64,000 nucleotides of DNA from Acidobacteriota bacterium. GTDB taxonomy: Bacteria; Acidobacteriota; Terriglobia; Bryobacterales; Bryobacteraceae. Location of the stretch: contig JACQDF010000158.1 in the NCBI GenBank assembly GCA_016201205.1, positions 1 through 64,000 of the forward strand, read 5' to 3'. Shown here one piece after another: positions 52,934 through 61,037 of the stretch. A program made the position numbers and the translations under genes. The stretch's first letter is position 1, and every line of letters begins with the position of its first letter. The notes beneath the pieces are model-generated. The model was not told the DNA's origin. It saw nothing but the letters and a program-made list of their open reading frames with translations, and searched no databases.

Positions 52934-54511
52934 ATGGCGCTTTCGCTTTTCGATCTCGCCGATCAACGCGGCATCGCCGTACCCACCTCCTGCGGGCGCA
53001 AAGGAACTTGCCATGAGTGCATCGTCGAGGTGAAGCGAGGCGGGGAGGCTCTCTCGCCGCCCACGGAAACGGAAGGTTTCCTTCGTGGCGAGTACCGGCT
53101 GGCTTGCCAGGCCCGGCTATGCGATCCCGGCGTTGACATCGAGTTTGCCCCGTTCGAGCGCCGTCCTAAGATTCTCATCGACGCGCTGCCGTGCGCCGTC
53201 GAGGTCGCTCCACTGGTGAGCCACGCGGGAGGAACGGTGTTCTACGACGGTGAGCCGGTTGATGCATTCCGCGGTCATCTGATCGGCGTGGCCGTGGACG
53301 CCGGCACCACCACCATCGTCCTCGAGGCAGTCGATTTCCAGACCGGAGCCGTCGTCTACCGCGGCGCCTTCGAGAATCCGCAGCGGTTCGGCGGAAGCGA
53401 CGTGATGCACCGCATCTCCTACGATGCCGGTCCGCACCATGGCCAGCTCCACCGGAGCATCATCGCCGCCGTCAATCAGGAGCTGAAGCGGCTGTGTCAA
53501 GCTCTGGGCATTGAGCGGCAGGAGATCTATGAAATGGCTGTCGCCGGCAACTCGACGATGCGGGATCTGTTCTTCGGACTCGATGTGCAGCCCATCGGAC
53601 AGTGGCCTTACAAGTCGCGAATCGAGCTCGATGTCCGCGAAGGGAAGCGTGAAACCACCGCGCTGGTGGTGCGGGCGCACAAGCTCGGGTTGTGGATGCA
53701 TCCACAAGCCGGAGTCTACGGAGCGCCGCTGATTGCAAGCCACGTGGGAGCCGATGCAGCGGCGGATCTGGTGGCGACGGAAATGGCGTCCTGCCAGGAG
53801 CCGGTGATGCTGGTCGACATCGGCACGAACACGGAAGTGATTGTGGGACACGGAGGCCGCTGGATCGCCGCATCCTGTCCCGCCGGTCCGGCATTTGAAG
53901 GCGGACTTGTTCGCTGCGGCATGCCCGGCTGCGACGGAGCGATCGAAGCGCTGCGATGGAACGGCGATTCGTGGCGCTATCGCACGATTGGCGATCGACC
54001 GGCGGAAGGCATCTGCGGATCGGGCCTGATCGACTTGCTCGCCCAACTGCGCCGGCATGATTTGATGACGCCGAAGGGCGTCTTTGCGGGCAAGGCTCGC
54101 GACCTGACGATTGTGCCAGAGCGCGGCATCACGTTTTCCCGCGAAGATGCAAGCCACCTGGCGCAAGCCAAAGCGGCGAACTTCTGCGGCCAGTACATCG
54201 TGCTTCGTGAGGCCGGGTTGCGGCCGGATCAGATTCAGCGGCTGTATCTGGCGGGCGGCTTCGCCAACTACATTGACGTTGACAGCGCCCGGCAGATCGG
54301 TTTCGTGGCTCCCGTGCCGCCGGAACGCGTGATCAAGGCCGGCAACGCGGCGGTTGCCGGAGCGCGTCAGATTCTGCTGTCGCGCCATAAACGAAAGGCG
54401 CTGGAAGATTTCGTCAAGCGCTTCGAGCACATCGAGCTCGAGACATCGCCCGATTTCTTCGACCTCTTCGTCGAAGGCTGCCAGTTTAAACCCATGTCCT
54501 TTCCTTTATGA
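52934..54511 (+). CDS. reductive activator of corrinoid enzymes (ferredoxin-ASKHA protein)
   Basis: A protein of 525 residues. A 2Fe-2S ferredoxin domain has Cys20, Cys26 and Cys29 (SCGRKGTCHEC) and a fourth Cys in YRLACQAR (about 58). The rest is the DUF4445/ASKHA ATP-binding domain: VAVDAGTTTIVLEAVD (about 120-135), GNSTMRDLFFG, LVDIGTNTEVIVGHGG and GICGSGLIDLLAQL. RACE proteins use ATP to reduce inactive Co(II) corrinoid to Co(I). The start gives a slightly short ferredoxin N-terminus, lacking one usual strand. It overlaps the next gene by four bases (ATGA). Confidence 0.9.
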   Translation: MALSLFDLADQRGIAVPTSCGRKGTCHECIVEVKRGGEALSPPTETEGFLRGEYRLACQARLCDPGVDIEFAPFERRPKILIDALPCAVEVAPLVSHAGGTVFYDGEPVDAFRGHLIGVAVDAGTTTIVLEAVDFQTGAVVYRGAFENPQRFGGSDVMHRISYDAGPHHGQLHRSIIAAVNQELKRLCQALGIERQEIYEMAVAGNSTMRDLFFGLDVQPIGQWPYKSRIELDVREGKRETTALVVRAHKLGLWMHPQAGVYGAPLIASHVGADAAADLVATEMASCQEPVMLVDIGTNTEVIVGHGGRWIAASCPAGPAFEGGLVRCGMPGCDGAIEALRWNGDSWRYRTIGDRPAEGICGSGLIDLLAQLRRHDLMTPKGVFAGKARDLTIVPERGITFSREDASHLAQAKAANFCGQYIVLREAGLRPDQIQRLYLAGGFANYIDVDSARQIGFVAPVPPERVIKAGNAAVAGARQILLSRHKRKALEDFVKRFEHIELETSPDFFDLFVEGCQFKPMSFPL

Positions 54512-55518
54512 AAAAGAAAGAATTCATTGTCATCGGAGAGAATGTCCACACGACACGGGTCGTGTTGCGAAGCGGCAAGCTCGTCACCACGACGCCCGGC
54601 GGCGAAGAAGCGGTCCGCTATACGACGGCTGCCGGCGAGACGCGCTACCTGATCATTCCGGAAGACCTCAAGAAGCGCCAGGATTACGAAGAGGGTCGTG
54701 TGAAGCACGTCCTGATCGCGGTGCGGGCGGCCATGGCCGGCGACGAGGAGGGCGCCCAGTATCTTCGCTCGCTCATCGAGAAGCAGGTGAGAGCGGGCGC
54801 GGATTTTCTGGATGTCAACGTCGATGAGATCTCCGTGAGACTCAGCGAGCAGATCGCCGCCATGCGCTGGCTGGTGGGATTTGTCGAGGCGATCGCGCCC
54901 ATTCCGCTGTCGGTTGACTCTTCCAACCTCGATATCATCCGCGCCGGCCTCGAGGCCTGTCGGGGCAAAGCGGGGCGGCCTCTGCTGAACTCCGCTTGCC
55001 TCGAGCGAATTGATGCGCTGGACACGGCAGTGGAGCGCAAGCTGCCGGTGATCGTGACCGCGGCTGGGGAAAGCGGCATGCCGCAGAACGCCGCCGAACG
55101 CGTGGCCAATGCTTCGCGCATGGTGGACGCCGCGCTGTCCAAGGGCATCGCACTCGAAGACCTCTTCCTGGATGTGCTGGTCTTTCCGATCTCCGTCGAC
55201 AGCCAGTACGGAAACCAGTGCCTGGATGCGATCCGCGAGCTGCGGCAGAAGTACGGCGGAGCAATTCACATCACCGGCGGCATCAGCAACGTGTCGTTCG
55301 GCTTGCCGTGCCGTAAGCTGATCAACGAAGTATTCCTGAACCTGGCCGTGGAAGCCGGCGCCGACAGCGGCATCGTGGATCCGGTGGCAAACGACTTGAA
55401 CAAGGTGTTCACGGCGGACAAGCAGTCACAGCCGTATCAGCTCGCCCAGGACATGCTGCTCGGCCGCGACCGCAATTGCAAGAGCTTCCTGCGCGCCTAC
55501 CGCCTCGGCGCGCTCTGA
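54508..55518 (+). CDS. pterin-binding methyltetrahydrofolate methyltransferase
   Basis: A protein of 336 residues with a DHPS-like pterin-binding TIM barrel: IVIGENVHTTR near the N-terminus (family GEnin start), VRAGADFLDVNVDE (about 90-103), PIPLSVDSSNLDIIRAGLEA (about 131-150) and LNSACLERIDAL. It is the type that passes a methyl group between a corrinoid protein and tetrahydrofolate (MtvA/MtgA-like, methyltransferase II). In this operon it would deliver the methyl group taken from the unknown donor into one-carbon metabolism. It is the last gene of the plus-strand operon and converges on the next gene. Confidence 0.88.
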   Translation: MKKKEFIVIGENVHTTRVVLRSGKLVTTTPGGEEAVRYTTAAGETRYLIIPEDLKKRQDYEEGRVKHVLIAVRAAMAGDEEGAQYLRSLIEKQVRAGADFLDVNVDEISVRLSEQIAAMRWLVGFVEAIAPIPLSVDSSNLDIIRAGLEACRGKAGRPLLNSACLERIDALDTAVERKLPVIVTAAGESGMPQNAAERVANASRMVDAALSKGIALEDLFLDVLVFPISVDSQYGNQCLDAIRELRQKYGGAIHITGGISNVSFGLPCRKLINEVFLNLAVEAGADSGIVDPVANDLNKVFTADKQSQPYQLAQDMLLGRDRNCKSFLRAYRLGAL

Positions 55519-55528
55519 TCCCCGGTTT

Positions 55529-56128
55529 TCACTCGAGGGGGATCTCGAAGAACAGAAACTCCTTGCCGCTGGCCGCCTCGGCGATTCCGCGCAAGTAGAT
55601 GCGCGCGCCTGGCCGGTGCAATGCCTGGAAGTAAACAAATCCGTGCGCTGATTCTCCGGCCGGCAGCATTCTGGCGTTCAGTGCGTATCCCTCGATCTCC
55701 GGCGCCGCCAGCTTGTTCTTTTTCGTCGTCTTCCGAGGCAGCGGGTTCGGGAAAGGCGAGCCGCCGAAGTTCGGCCGCTTGGGAGCTTCGAGGTACTGAA
55801 CGTCGCCGGCCGGCGTTTGGTTCACGGAACGGCCCTCGCTGGTGATGTACTGGATCTCCATCTGGTCCAGCCGTAGCGCTTTGCCTCCGGAATTCTGCAT
55901 GACGATCAGCACCGGCAGCACTCCGTATTCGAGCAGGTTCAGCTTTCCGAAGACTGTTCGCACCTGCTCCGGCGTCGGGTACGGAATGGCGGCAATTGTC
56001 AGTCCCTCACTGGTTTGCTTGTGAGGATAAGAGGACGCCGGATTCACGCGAAAGCGTTCTTTGTCCTTTTGCGCGCCCCAAGCCGTTATACTCAGGAGGA
56101 GTGTTAGCCCGATCCCGCGTGTGATCAT
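55529..56128 (-). CDS. secreted conserved hypothetical protein
   Basis: A protein of 199 residues with a signal peptide (about 1-18, GIGLTLLLSITAWGA). The mature part is beta-rich with LPVLIVMQNSGGKALRLDQM and FVYFQALHRPGARIYLRG, like a small immunoglobulin-type domain, and has a basic proline-rich linker (PLPRKTTKKNK). Function unknown. Its ATG overlaps the GTG start of the divergent KdtA-LpxK gene by eight bases, an unusual head-to-head arrangement. Confidence 0.65.
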   Translation of the reverse strand: MITRGIGLTLLLSITAWGAQKDKERFRVNPASSYPHKQTSEGLTIAAIPYPTPEQVRTVFGKLNLLEYGVLPVLIVMQNSGGKALRLDQMEIQYITSEGRSVNQTPAGDVQYLEAPKRPNFGGSPFPNPLPRKTTKKNKLAAPEIEGYALNARMLPAGESAHGFVYFQALHRPGARIYLRGIAEAASGKEFLFFEIPLE

Positions 56129-58478
56129 CTACTTTCTCTACCGCCTTCTAGGTGCACTCGCTTTCCCTTTGATCCTACTGTATCTGGCGGGCCGCAGCCT
56201 GCGGGATCCGCGTTACGCACAAGCTCTTAGTGAGCGCTTCGGCCGGCTGGGGCTTGCTGAAAGTGCGACGGCGCCCGGCGGCATCTGGTTGCATGCGGTT
56301 TCCGCCGGCGAAGTCCTTTCGGCGATCGAGCTCTTGCGGCGTCTGCGGCAGCGCTTCCCCTCGCAGGCGCTGTACGTTTCCGTTACCACGGTGGCCGGAA
56401 AGCAGATCGCCGGGGAGAAGCTTGGCGGGCTCACGGACGCCGTTTTCTACGCGCCGCTCGATTACGTCTGGATCGTGCGAAGCCTGCTGCGGCGGCTGCG
56501 GCCGCGGCTGGTCATCGTCATGGAAACCGAGATCTGGCCAAACCTCTACCGGGAGACGAAGCGCCTCGGCTGCGGCCTTGTGGTTGTGAACGGGCGCGTG
56601 TCGGACCGCGCCTTTCCGCGTTATCGCCTCTTGCGGTGGTTCTTCCGCCGCGTGCTGGCGTGGCCGGACGCGATCCTGGCGCAGAACAAGGTGGCGCTGG
56701 AGCGCTATCTGGCGTTGGGTGCACCCTCGAACCGCGTGCAAGCGGCCGGCAACCTGAAGTACGACTTCCGGGCGAGTGGCCTCGAGGCGCCTGCCGTGAT
56801 TCGAAGGCTATGCGAAAGCGCCCAGCCGGATGCCGTTTGGATCGCCGCCAGCACCATGCCGCCTGCCGTCGAGGGCGATCCGGATGAAGATGACGCGGTG
56901 ATCGCGGCGTTCCAATCGCTCGCACAGCGTCATCCGCGATTGCTGCTGATGCTAGTGCCGCGTCGCCCAGAACGCTTTGAGCAGGCCGCGCGAAAACTCG
57001 AAGAAGCGGGCGTGCAGCATCTGCGGCGGTCGAAGCTCGATGAAAACGCCCGCCTCGAGCTCCCCGGCGTGCTGCTGGTCGATTCGATGGGCGAGCTCAG
57101 CTCCCTGTTTCCACTCGCCGACGTGGTCTTCATGGGCGGAACCCTGGTGGATCGCGGCGGGCACAACATCCTCGAGCCCGCCTTCTTTGCCCGGCCGGTG
57201 ATCATCGGGCCGCACATGGAGAATTTTCCGGACATCGCGGACGAGTTTCGCGCGTCCGGCGCGGTGCTGGAAATCGCCGACGCGGGCGGGCTTGCGGGCG
57301 CAGTCGGGAAGCTCCTCGACGATGAGCAAACGCGGAAGCGGCTGGGCGAGCGGGCCCGCGAGCTGGCGGAAGCCAAACGCGGCGCCACCGAACACGCCGT
57401 CGAGGTGGCGGGCAAAGTCTACTCGAGATCGCTGCCAAACTGGAGCCGCAAGTCGGGATGGCCGCTTCTGCTGCTGTGGCCGTTGGCCCGCCTCTGGCAG
57501 ATGGGCGTTGCCGCGGACCGCCGCCGCAAGAAGGCCGCTTCCGTGCGTTTGCCGGTTCCGGTGATCAGCATCGGCGGCATCGGAATGGGCGGCGCCGGCA
57601 AGACTCCGCTGGTGGGGCACCTGGCCCGGTGTCTCGACGCGCGAGGGCACAGGCCGGTGATCCTTACGCGCGGCTACGGGCGGCGCACTCACGAGAAGAT
57701 GCTGTTGCTGGCGCCGGGCGAATCCTGCCCGGCCGCCCGGACGGGAGACGAGGCGCAGATCCTGTTGCGGAGCGGGCACGCCGCGCTGGCCATCGCCGCA
57801 GACCGTGCCGAAGCCGCCCGCGACGCCATCGGGCGTTTTCAGCCGGGCGTGTTCCTGATGGACGACGGCTTTCAGCATTGGAAGCTGGAACGGGCAATCG
57901 ACCTGGTGCTGATCGATTCGCTGGATCCTTTGGCAGGGGGCGATGTGGTTCCATTGGGGCGCCTGCGGGAGCCTCTCTCCGCTTTGAGCCGCGCCACGGC
58001 GTTTGTCATTACTCGCGCGGATTACCCCGTTCCCTGGACAGCGCTCGAGGCGCTGCTGCGGCGGCTTGCACCGCTGGCGCCGGTGTTTTATTCGCGCATG
58101 GTCCCCGTCGAATGGGTTTCACTCGATGGCCGGAACAGTCTCCGTGCCGGTGAGCTCGCAACCCGGTCAGTCTCCGCTTTCTGCGGTCTGGGCAACCCGG
58201 CTTCCTTCTGGTGCACACTCCGCCAGTTGGGGATCGAGCCGCGGTTCCACTGGGCCTTTTCCGACCATGAATCGTACCGCCCCAGGCAGCTTCGGCGGCT
58301 GGCCTCGCAGGCGCAATCCACACAAAGCGGAATCCTGGTGACTACTGAGAAAGACGTCATGAACCTGCCGGAAGACGCCGCCCGGCATCTGGCTGGAATC
58401 GAGCTGTTCTGGCTGCGCACCCGGATCGAGATCGAACAGGAGCCACAATTGCTGGCCTGGCTGCTGGCTCGCCTTTGA
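56121..58478 (+). CDS. Kdo transferase (KdtA) fused to tetraacyldisaccharide 4'-kinase (LpxK)
   Basis: A protein of 785 residues joining two steps of Kdo-lipid A synthesis. Residues 1-430 are KdtA/WaaA: an N-terminal anchor, GIWLHAVSAGEV, ETEIWPNLYRETKR and the GT-B site FMGGTLVDRGGHNILEPAFF with the catalytic-region Glu. Residues about 440-785 are LpxK: Walker A in GGIGMGGAGKTPLVGHLAR (about 482-500), ILTRGYGRR, FLMDDGFQHWKLERAIDLVL and GRLREPLSAL. LpxK phosphorylates the lipid A disaccharide, KdtA then adds Kdo. GTG 56121 is the best start; AGGAGGAG lies about 20 bases upstream, unusually far. Confidence 0.9.
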   Translation: MIIYFLYRLLGALAFPLILLYLAGRSLRDPRYAQALSERFGRLGLAESATAPGGIWLHAVSAGEVLSAIELLRRLRQRFPSQALYVSVTTVAGKQIAGEKLGGLTDAVFYAPLDYVWIVRSLLRRLRPRLVIVMETEIWPNLYRETKRLGCGLVVVNGRVSDRAFPRYRLLRWFFRRVLAWPDAILAQNKVALERYLALGAPSNRVQAAGNLKYDFRASGLEAPAVIRRLCESAQPDAVWIAASTMPPAVEGDPDEDDAVIAAFQSLAQRHPRLLLMLVPRRPERFEQAARKLEEAGVQHLRRSKLDENARLELPGVLLVDSMGELSSLFPLADVVFMGGTLVDRGGHNILEPAFFARPVIIGPHMENFPDIADEFRASGAVLEIADAGGLAGAVGKLLDDEQTRKRLGERARELAEAKRGATEHAVEVAGKVYSRSLPNWSRKSGWPLLLLWPLARLWQMGVAADRRRKKAASVRLPVPVISIGGIGMGGAGKTPLVGHLARCLDARGHRPVILTRGYGRRTHEKMLLLAPGESCPAARTGDEAQILLRSGHAALAIAADRAEAARDAIGRFQPGVFLMDDGFQHWKLERAIDLVLIDSLDPLAGGDVVPLGRLREPLSALSRATAFVITRADYPVPWTALEALLRRLAPLAPVFYSRMVPVEWVSLDGRNSLRAGELATRSVSAFCGLGNPASFWCTLRQLGIEPRFHWAFSDHESYRPRQLRRLASQAQSTQSGILVTTEKDVMNLPEDAARHLAGIELFWLRTRIEIEQEPQLLAWLLARL

Positions 58479-58505
58479 AATTCGGGCCGGGCGCCGCGGT
58501 ATACT
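58475..58505 (+). promoter_or_regulatory. promoter-like sequence for the 2H phosphoesterase gene
   Basis: TTGAAA at 58475-58480 and TATACT at 58500-58505, with a long 19-base spacer. The gene's ATG is at 58527. Confidence 0.3.
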
Positions 58506-58526
58506 GTGGGCGGATAGTACGAATTC

Positions 58527-59093
58527 ATGCTTTTCGGTTCAGACGGAGCCGGCTGGACGAACGAGTTTGCTCTTGTCGCTTATATTCCCGAGCCGTTGGG
58601 CTCATTCCTGGACGAGTTCCGGCGGCGCCTTCAGCCCGGATCGAGGCCGCATGCTCACGTGACGCTATTGCCGCCGCGGCCGGTTTCCGATCCGGCTCAG
58701 GCGTGGCGGCAGATCGCGTCGTGTGCGAGCAGGCTGCCTCTCTTCGAGGCTCAGGCGACTGAAGTGCAGGTCTTCGAGGCCACGGAGGTGGTTTACCTCG
58801 AAATCGGCCTTGGCCGCGAAACTCTGGTCGAGATCCATGCCGCACTGAATCAGGATGCGCTGGCGGCGATTGAGGGATACCCTTACTATCCGCACATCAC
58901 GCTGGCGCAGGATCTGGTTCCAGCCGAGGTCGCCGGGATCGCCGGACGGGCGCGCCGGATCTGGGCCGAGTGCGAGTGCCGGCGGACATTTTCCGTCGAA
59001 GCGCTGACCTTTGTGCAGAACACGACTTGCCTGGAATGGACCGATCTGAATGCGGCCCAGCTTGTGCGGCAGCCGCTTCCCGTGGTCCGTTGA
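58527..59093 (+). CDS. 2'-5' RNA ligase-like (2H phosphoesterase) protein
   Basis: A protein of 188 residues of the 2H phosphoesterase superfamily. The two diagnostic His-x-Thr motifs are present: HAHVTLLPPRPV (about 42-53) and YYPHITLAQDL (about 112-122). Members cleave or join 2'-5' phosphodiester or cyclic phosphate bonds in RNA or nucleotides; the exact substrate is unknown. It stands alone after the KdtA-LpxK gene with its own promoter-like sequence. Confidence 0.82.
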   Translation: MLFGSDGAGWTNEFALVAYIPEPLGSFLDEFRRRLQPGSRPHAHVTLLPPRPVSDPAQAWRQIASCASRLPLFEAQATEVQVFEATEVVYLEIGLGRETLVEIHAALNQDALAAIEGYPYYPHITLAQDLVPAEVAGIAGRARRIWAECECRRTFSVEALTFVQNTTCLEWTDLNAAQLVRQPLPVVR

Positions 59094-59111
59094 GACGGCT
59101 CGGGCGCGTGT

Positions 59112-60200
59112 TCAAATCGTGCAGCGCAGAATGACTCCCGTGTCCGTCGCCAGCCAGGCGGCATCGAGGAATCTGCCTGCCAGCCATGCCCTTCCCGCGA
59201 GGATCTCTTCGGAAAGGGTCTGCTCGCTCCAATGCACAAGGTCGTCACTGGCGAGAACGTGCAGGGGTCCCAGCGTGGAGTGCTCGGGGTCGGGCGGCGG
59301 CTCGATCGCGGCCAGCAAGTAAGGCCCGCCGCGGAACGCAAGCAGGTCGGTGATGGCGCGGTCCTTTTCGCGAAAGACGCGGCCGGACTTGCCGCTGTGC
59401 AAGTCGATCGAGAACACCTCGCTGGGCCATTCAAACGCATCGTGAAACTCGACCAGCGCCAGCCCGCGGCCGTCCCGGGTGTAACGGACGCGGGTGAGCG
59501 AGCCAAACAAACTGGTCACGGAATGTTTCCAGCTCCGGCCGCCATCCCGCGTCTCGAGCGTAATGGAAGCGGCCGGCCATTCCCGGCGCCGGAGATTCGC
59601 CCGCGGATCCCTCCAGGCAGGCAGCGGCCCGGTGATGCCCTGGCGGGGCGGGCGGGACGTGCCGGCGATGATGCCCACCTGTGGCACGGGAAAATCGATC
59701 CACGTATAGGTTGTGAAAGAGGCTGCCGCAGGCGGTTCGGCGGCCGCCGCCAGCGGCGTCCACGTCTCCCCGCCGTCCTCAGTCCGGAGTACGGTCTTCT
59801 CCGCTCCGGCAGCGAATCCGCGTTTGCCGGTAAACAGGACGCGCTTCAAATGCGGCGTTTGCCGCGCAAGCTTCCAGGATGCCCCGCGATCCGGCGATTT
59901 CCAAAGGCCGCGGGCGCCGGCCATCCATAGGATTCCCGCTTCCAGGCAACAGACGGACTCGGGTACATCGGGCAGCGACGCCGTTTTCCAGGACACGCCG
60001 TCCAGTGAGATCAGCGCCCGCGGCCTCGATTCACCTGCCTCGACAACGCCGGCTGCAACCACCATTCCTTCGTCACTCACCGCGAGGTCGCGCAGGAGGA
60101 TGGGTTCCTCTGCCCGGTGAACGACACGCCAGTTGGTTTGCTGTGCACGGATGAAGCCTGCCTGCCAGATCAGGCTGATCAGGCTCCTCCGGGACACCAT
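59112..60200 (-). CDS. secreted BNR/Ycf48-like beta-propeller protein
   Basis: A protein of 362 residues with an N-terminal signal-like segment (about 1-19). Repeats of the Asp-box type are seen: SPDRGASWKLA (about 103-113), TEDGGETWTPLA (about 141-152) and TRDGGRSWKHSV (about 214-225). These are typical of sialidase-like or Ycf48 photosystem-assembly-like propellers, often of unknown function in soil bacteria. It lies three bases from the GAF gene, so the two are probably co-transcribed on the minus strand. Confidence 0.78.
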   Translation of the reverse strand: MVSRRSLISLIWQAGFIRAQQTNWRVVHRAEEPILLRDLAVSDEGMVVAAGVVEAGESRPRALISLDGVSWKTASLPDVPESVCCLEAGILWMAGARGLWKSPDRGASWKLARQTPHLKRVLFTGKRGFAAGAEKTVLRTEDGGETWTPLAAAAEPPAAASFTTYTWIDFPVPQVGIIAGTSRPPRQGITGPLPAWRDPRANLRRREWPAASITLETRDGGRSWKHSVTSLFGSLTRVRYTRDGRGLALVEFHDAFEWPSEVFSIDLHSGKSGRVFREKDRAITDLLAFRGGPYLLAAIEPPPDPEHSTLGPLHVLASDDLVHWSEQTLSEEILAGRAWLAGRFLDAAWLATDTGVILRCTI

Positions 60201-60203
60201 GTT

Positions 60204-60845
60204 TCAGGCTCGCCGCGTGCCCGGTCCCGAGGAGAGAACCAGCTCCGCGTGATTTGCCGCTTCAATGGCAGTGGACGGCATGCGCGCCAGCACCAGCAGG
60301 CAGCCGACCTGCTCGCCGACCGTCGCCAGAACCTCCATTTCATTCCCCGTGTGAGAATGGGGCTGCCGGTGCTGCACGTTGATCACGCCGACGACGCGGT
60401 TTCTGGCGATCACCGGGGCCGACAGGAAGGCTTCATAGGTGTCCTCCGGCAGGTCTCCGAAAAACTTGAAGCGGGCATCTTTATACGCCTCGCGCGAGAT
60501 GGCAACCATGCGCCTTTCCCTTGCCACCCAGCCGGTGATTCCTTCGCTCAGCTTCAGGCGCACGCGACCGATGGTGGCCGGATGCGGGGTGTTGGAAGCG
60601 CACAGCACCAGATCGTCGTTATCCACCAGGTAGACCAGGCAGGAGTCACAAGCCGTAAATTCCACGATCAGATCGACGATGCCACGCAGCACTTCCTGCA
60701 GGCTCATCTCCCGCACCATGAAGCGGCTGACTTTCTGGAACAGCCGCAGTTGTTGCTCGGTGCGCTCCAGGCGCAGCTCAATCTCTCTCAGCTTTGCCAC
60801 AGCCTCTATTATCCCAAATACCGCCGGCGTCTCCAGCAGGGCCAC
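60204..60845 (-). CDS. GAF-domain protein
   Basis: A protein of 213 residues. A short coiled coil (about 17-40, LREIELRLERTEQQLRLFQK) precedes a GAF domain (about 50-190): LRGIVDLIVEFTACDSCLVY, SEGITGWVARERRMVAISRE, FLSAPVIARNRVVGVINVQH. GAF domains bind small ligands such as cyclic nucleotides or haem. There is no output domain, so it may regulate a partner. A GTG at 60800 is an alternative start that would drop 15 residues lacking domain support. Confidence 0.78.
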   Translation of the reverse strand: MALLETPAVFGIIEAVAKLREIELRLERTEQQLRLFQKVSRFMVREMSLQEVLRGIVDLIVEFTACDSCLVYLVDNDDLVLCASNTPHPATIGRVRLKLSEGITGWVARERRMVAISREAYKDARFKFFGDLPEDTYEAFLSAPVIARNRVVGVINVQHRQPHSHTGNEMEVLATVGEQVGCLLVLARMPSTAIEAANHAELVLSSGPGTRRA

Positions 60846-61037
60846 ACTGGCCGCGCTTGAAACCCAAAGATCCCGCCCCTGACATCCGGCGCGTGCCAGA
60901 GACGGAGCGTCGCTACGAGGCCCCCCGAATCTTCGAACCAGGCCCCGCCGCGAAGTACGCGAAGCCCTCAGGCGTCGCGCCGCGAGGAAAGAGCCTGTGT
61001 CTCTTTTCCTGTAAGGAAAGACCGAGTGGCTCTTGAG

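Noticed and set aside
60985-61010. Imperfect inverted repeat AGGAAAGAG...CTCTTTTCCT as a terminator
   Set aside because: The stem has an unpaired base and no T-run follows on either strand.
60893-61036. Short GTG frame (VPETERRYEAPRIFEPG) resembling a small precursor peptide
   Set aside because: No ribosome-binding site, maturation enzyme or conserved core is visible; 47 codons in high-G+C DNA can occur by chance.
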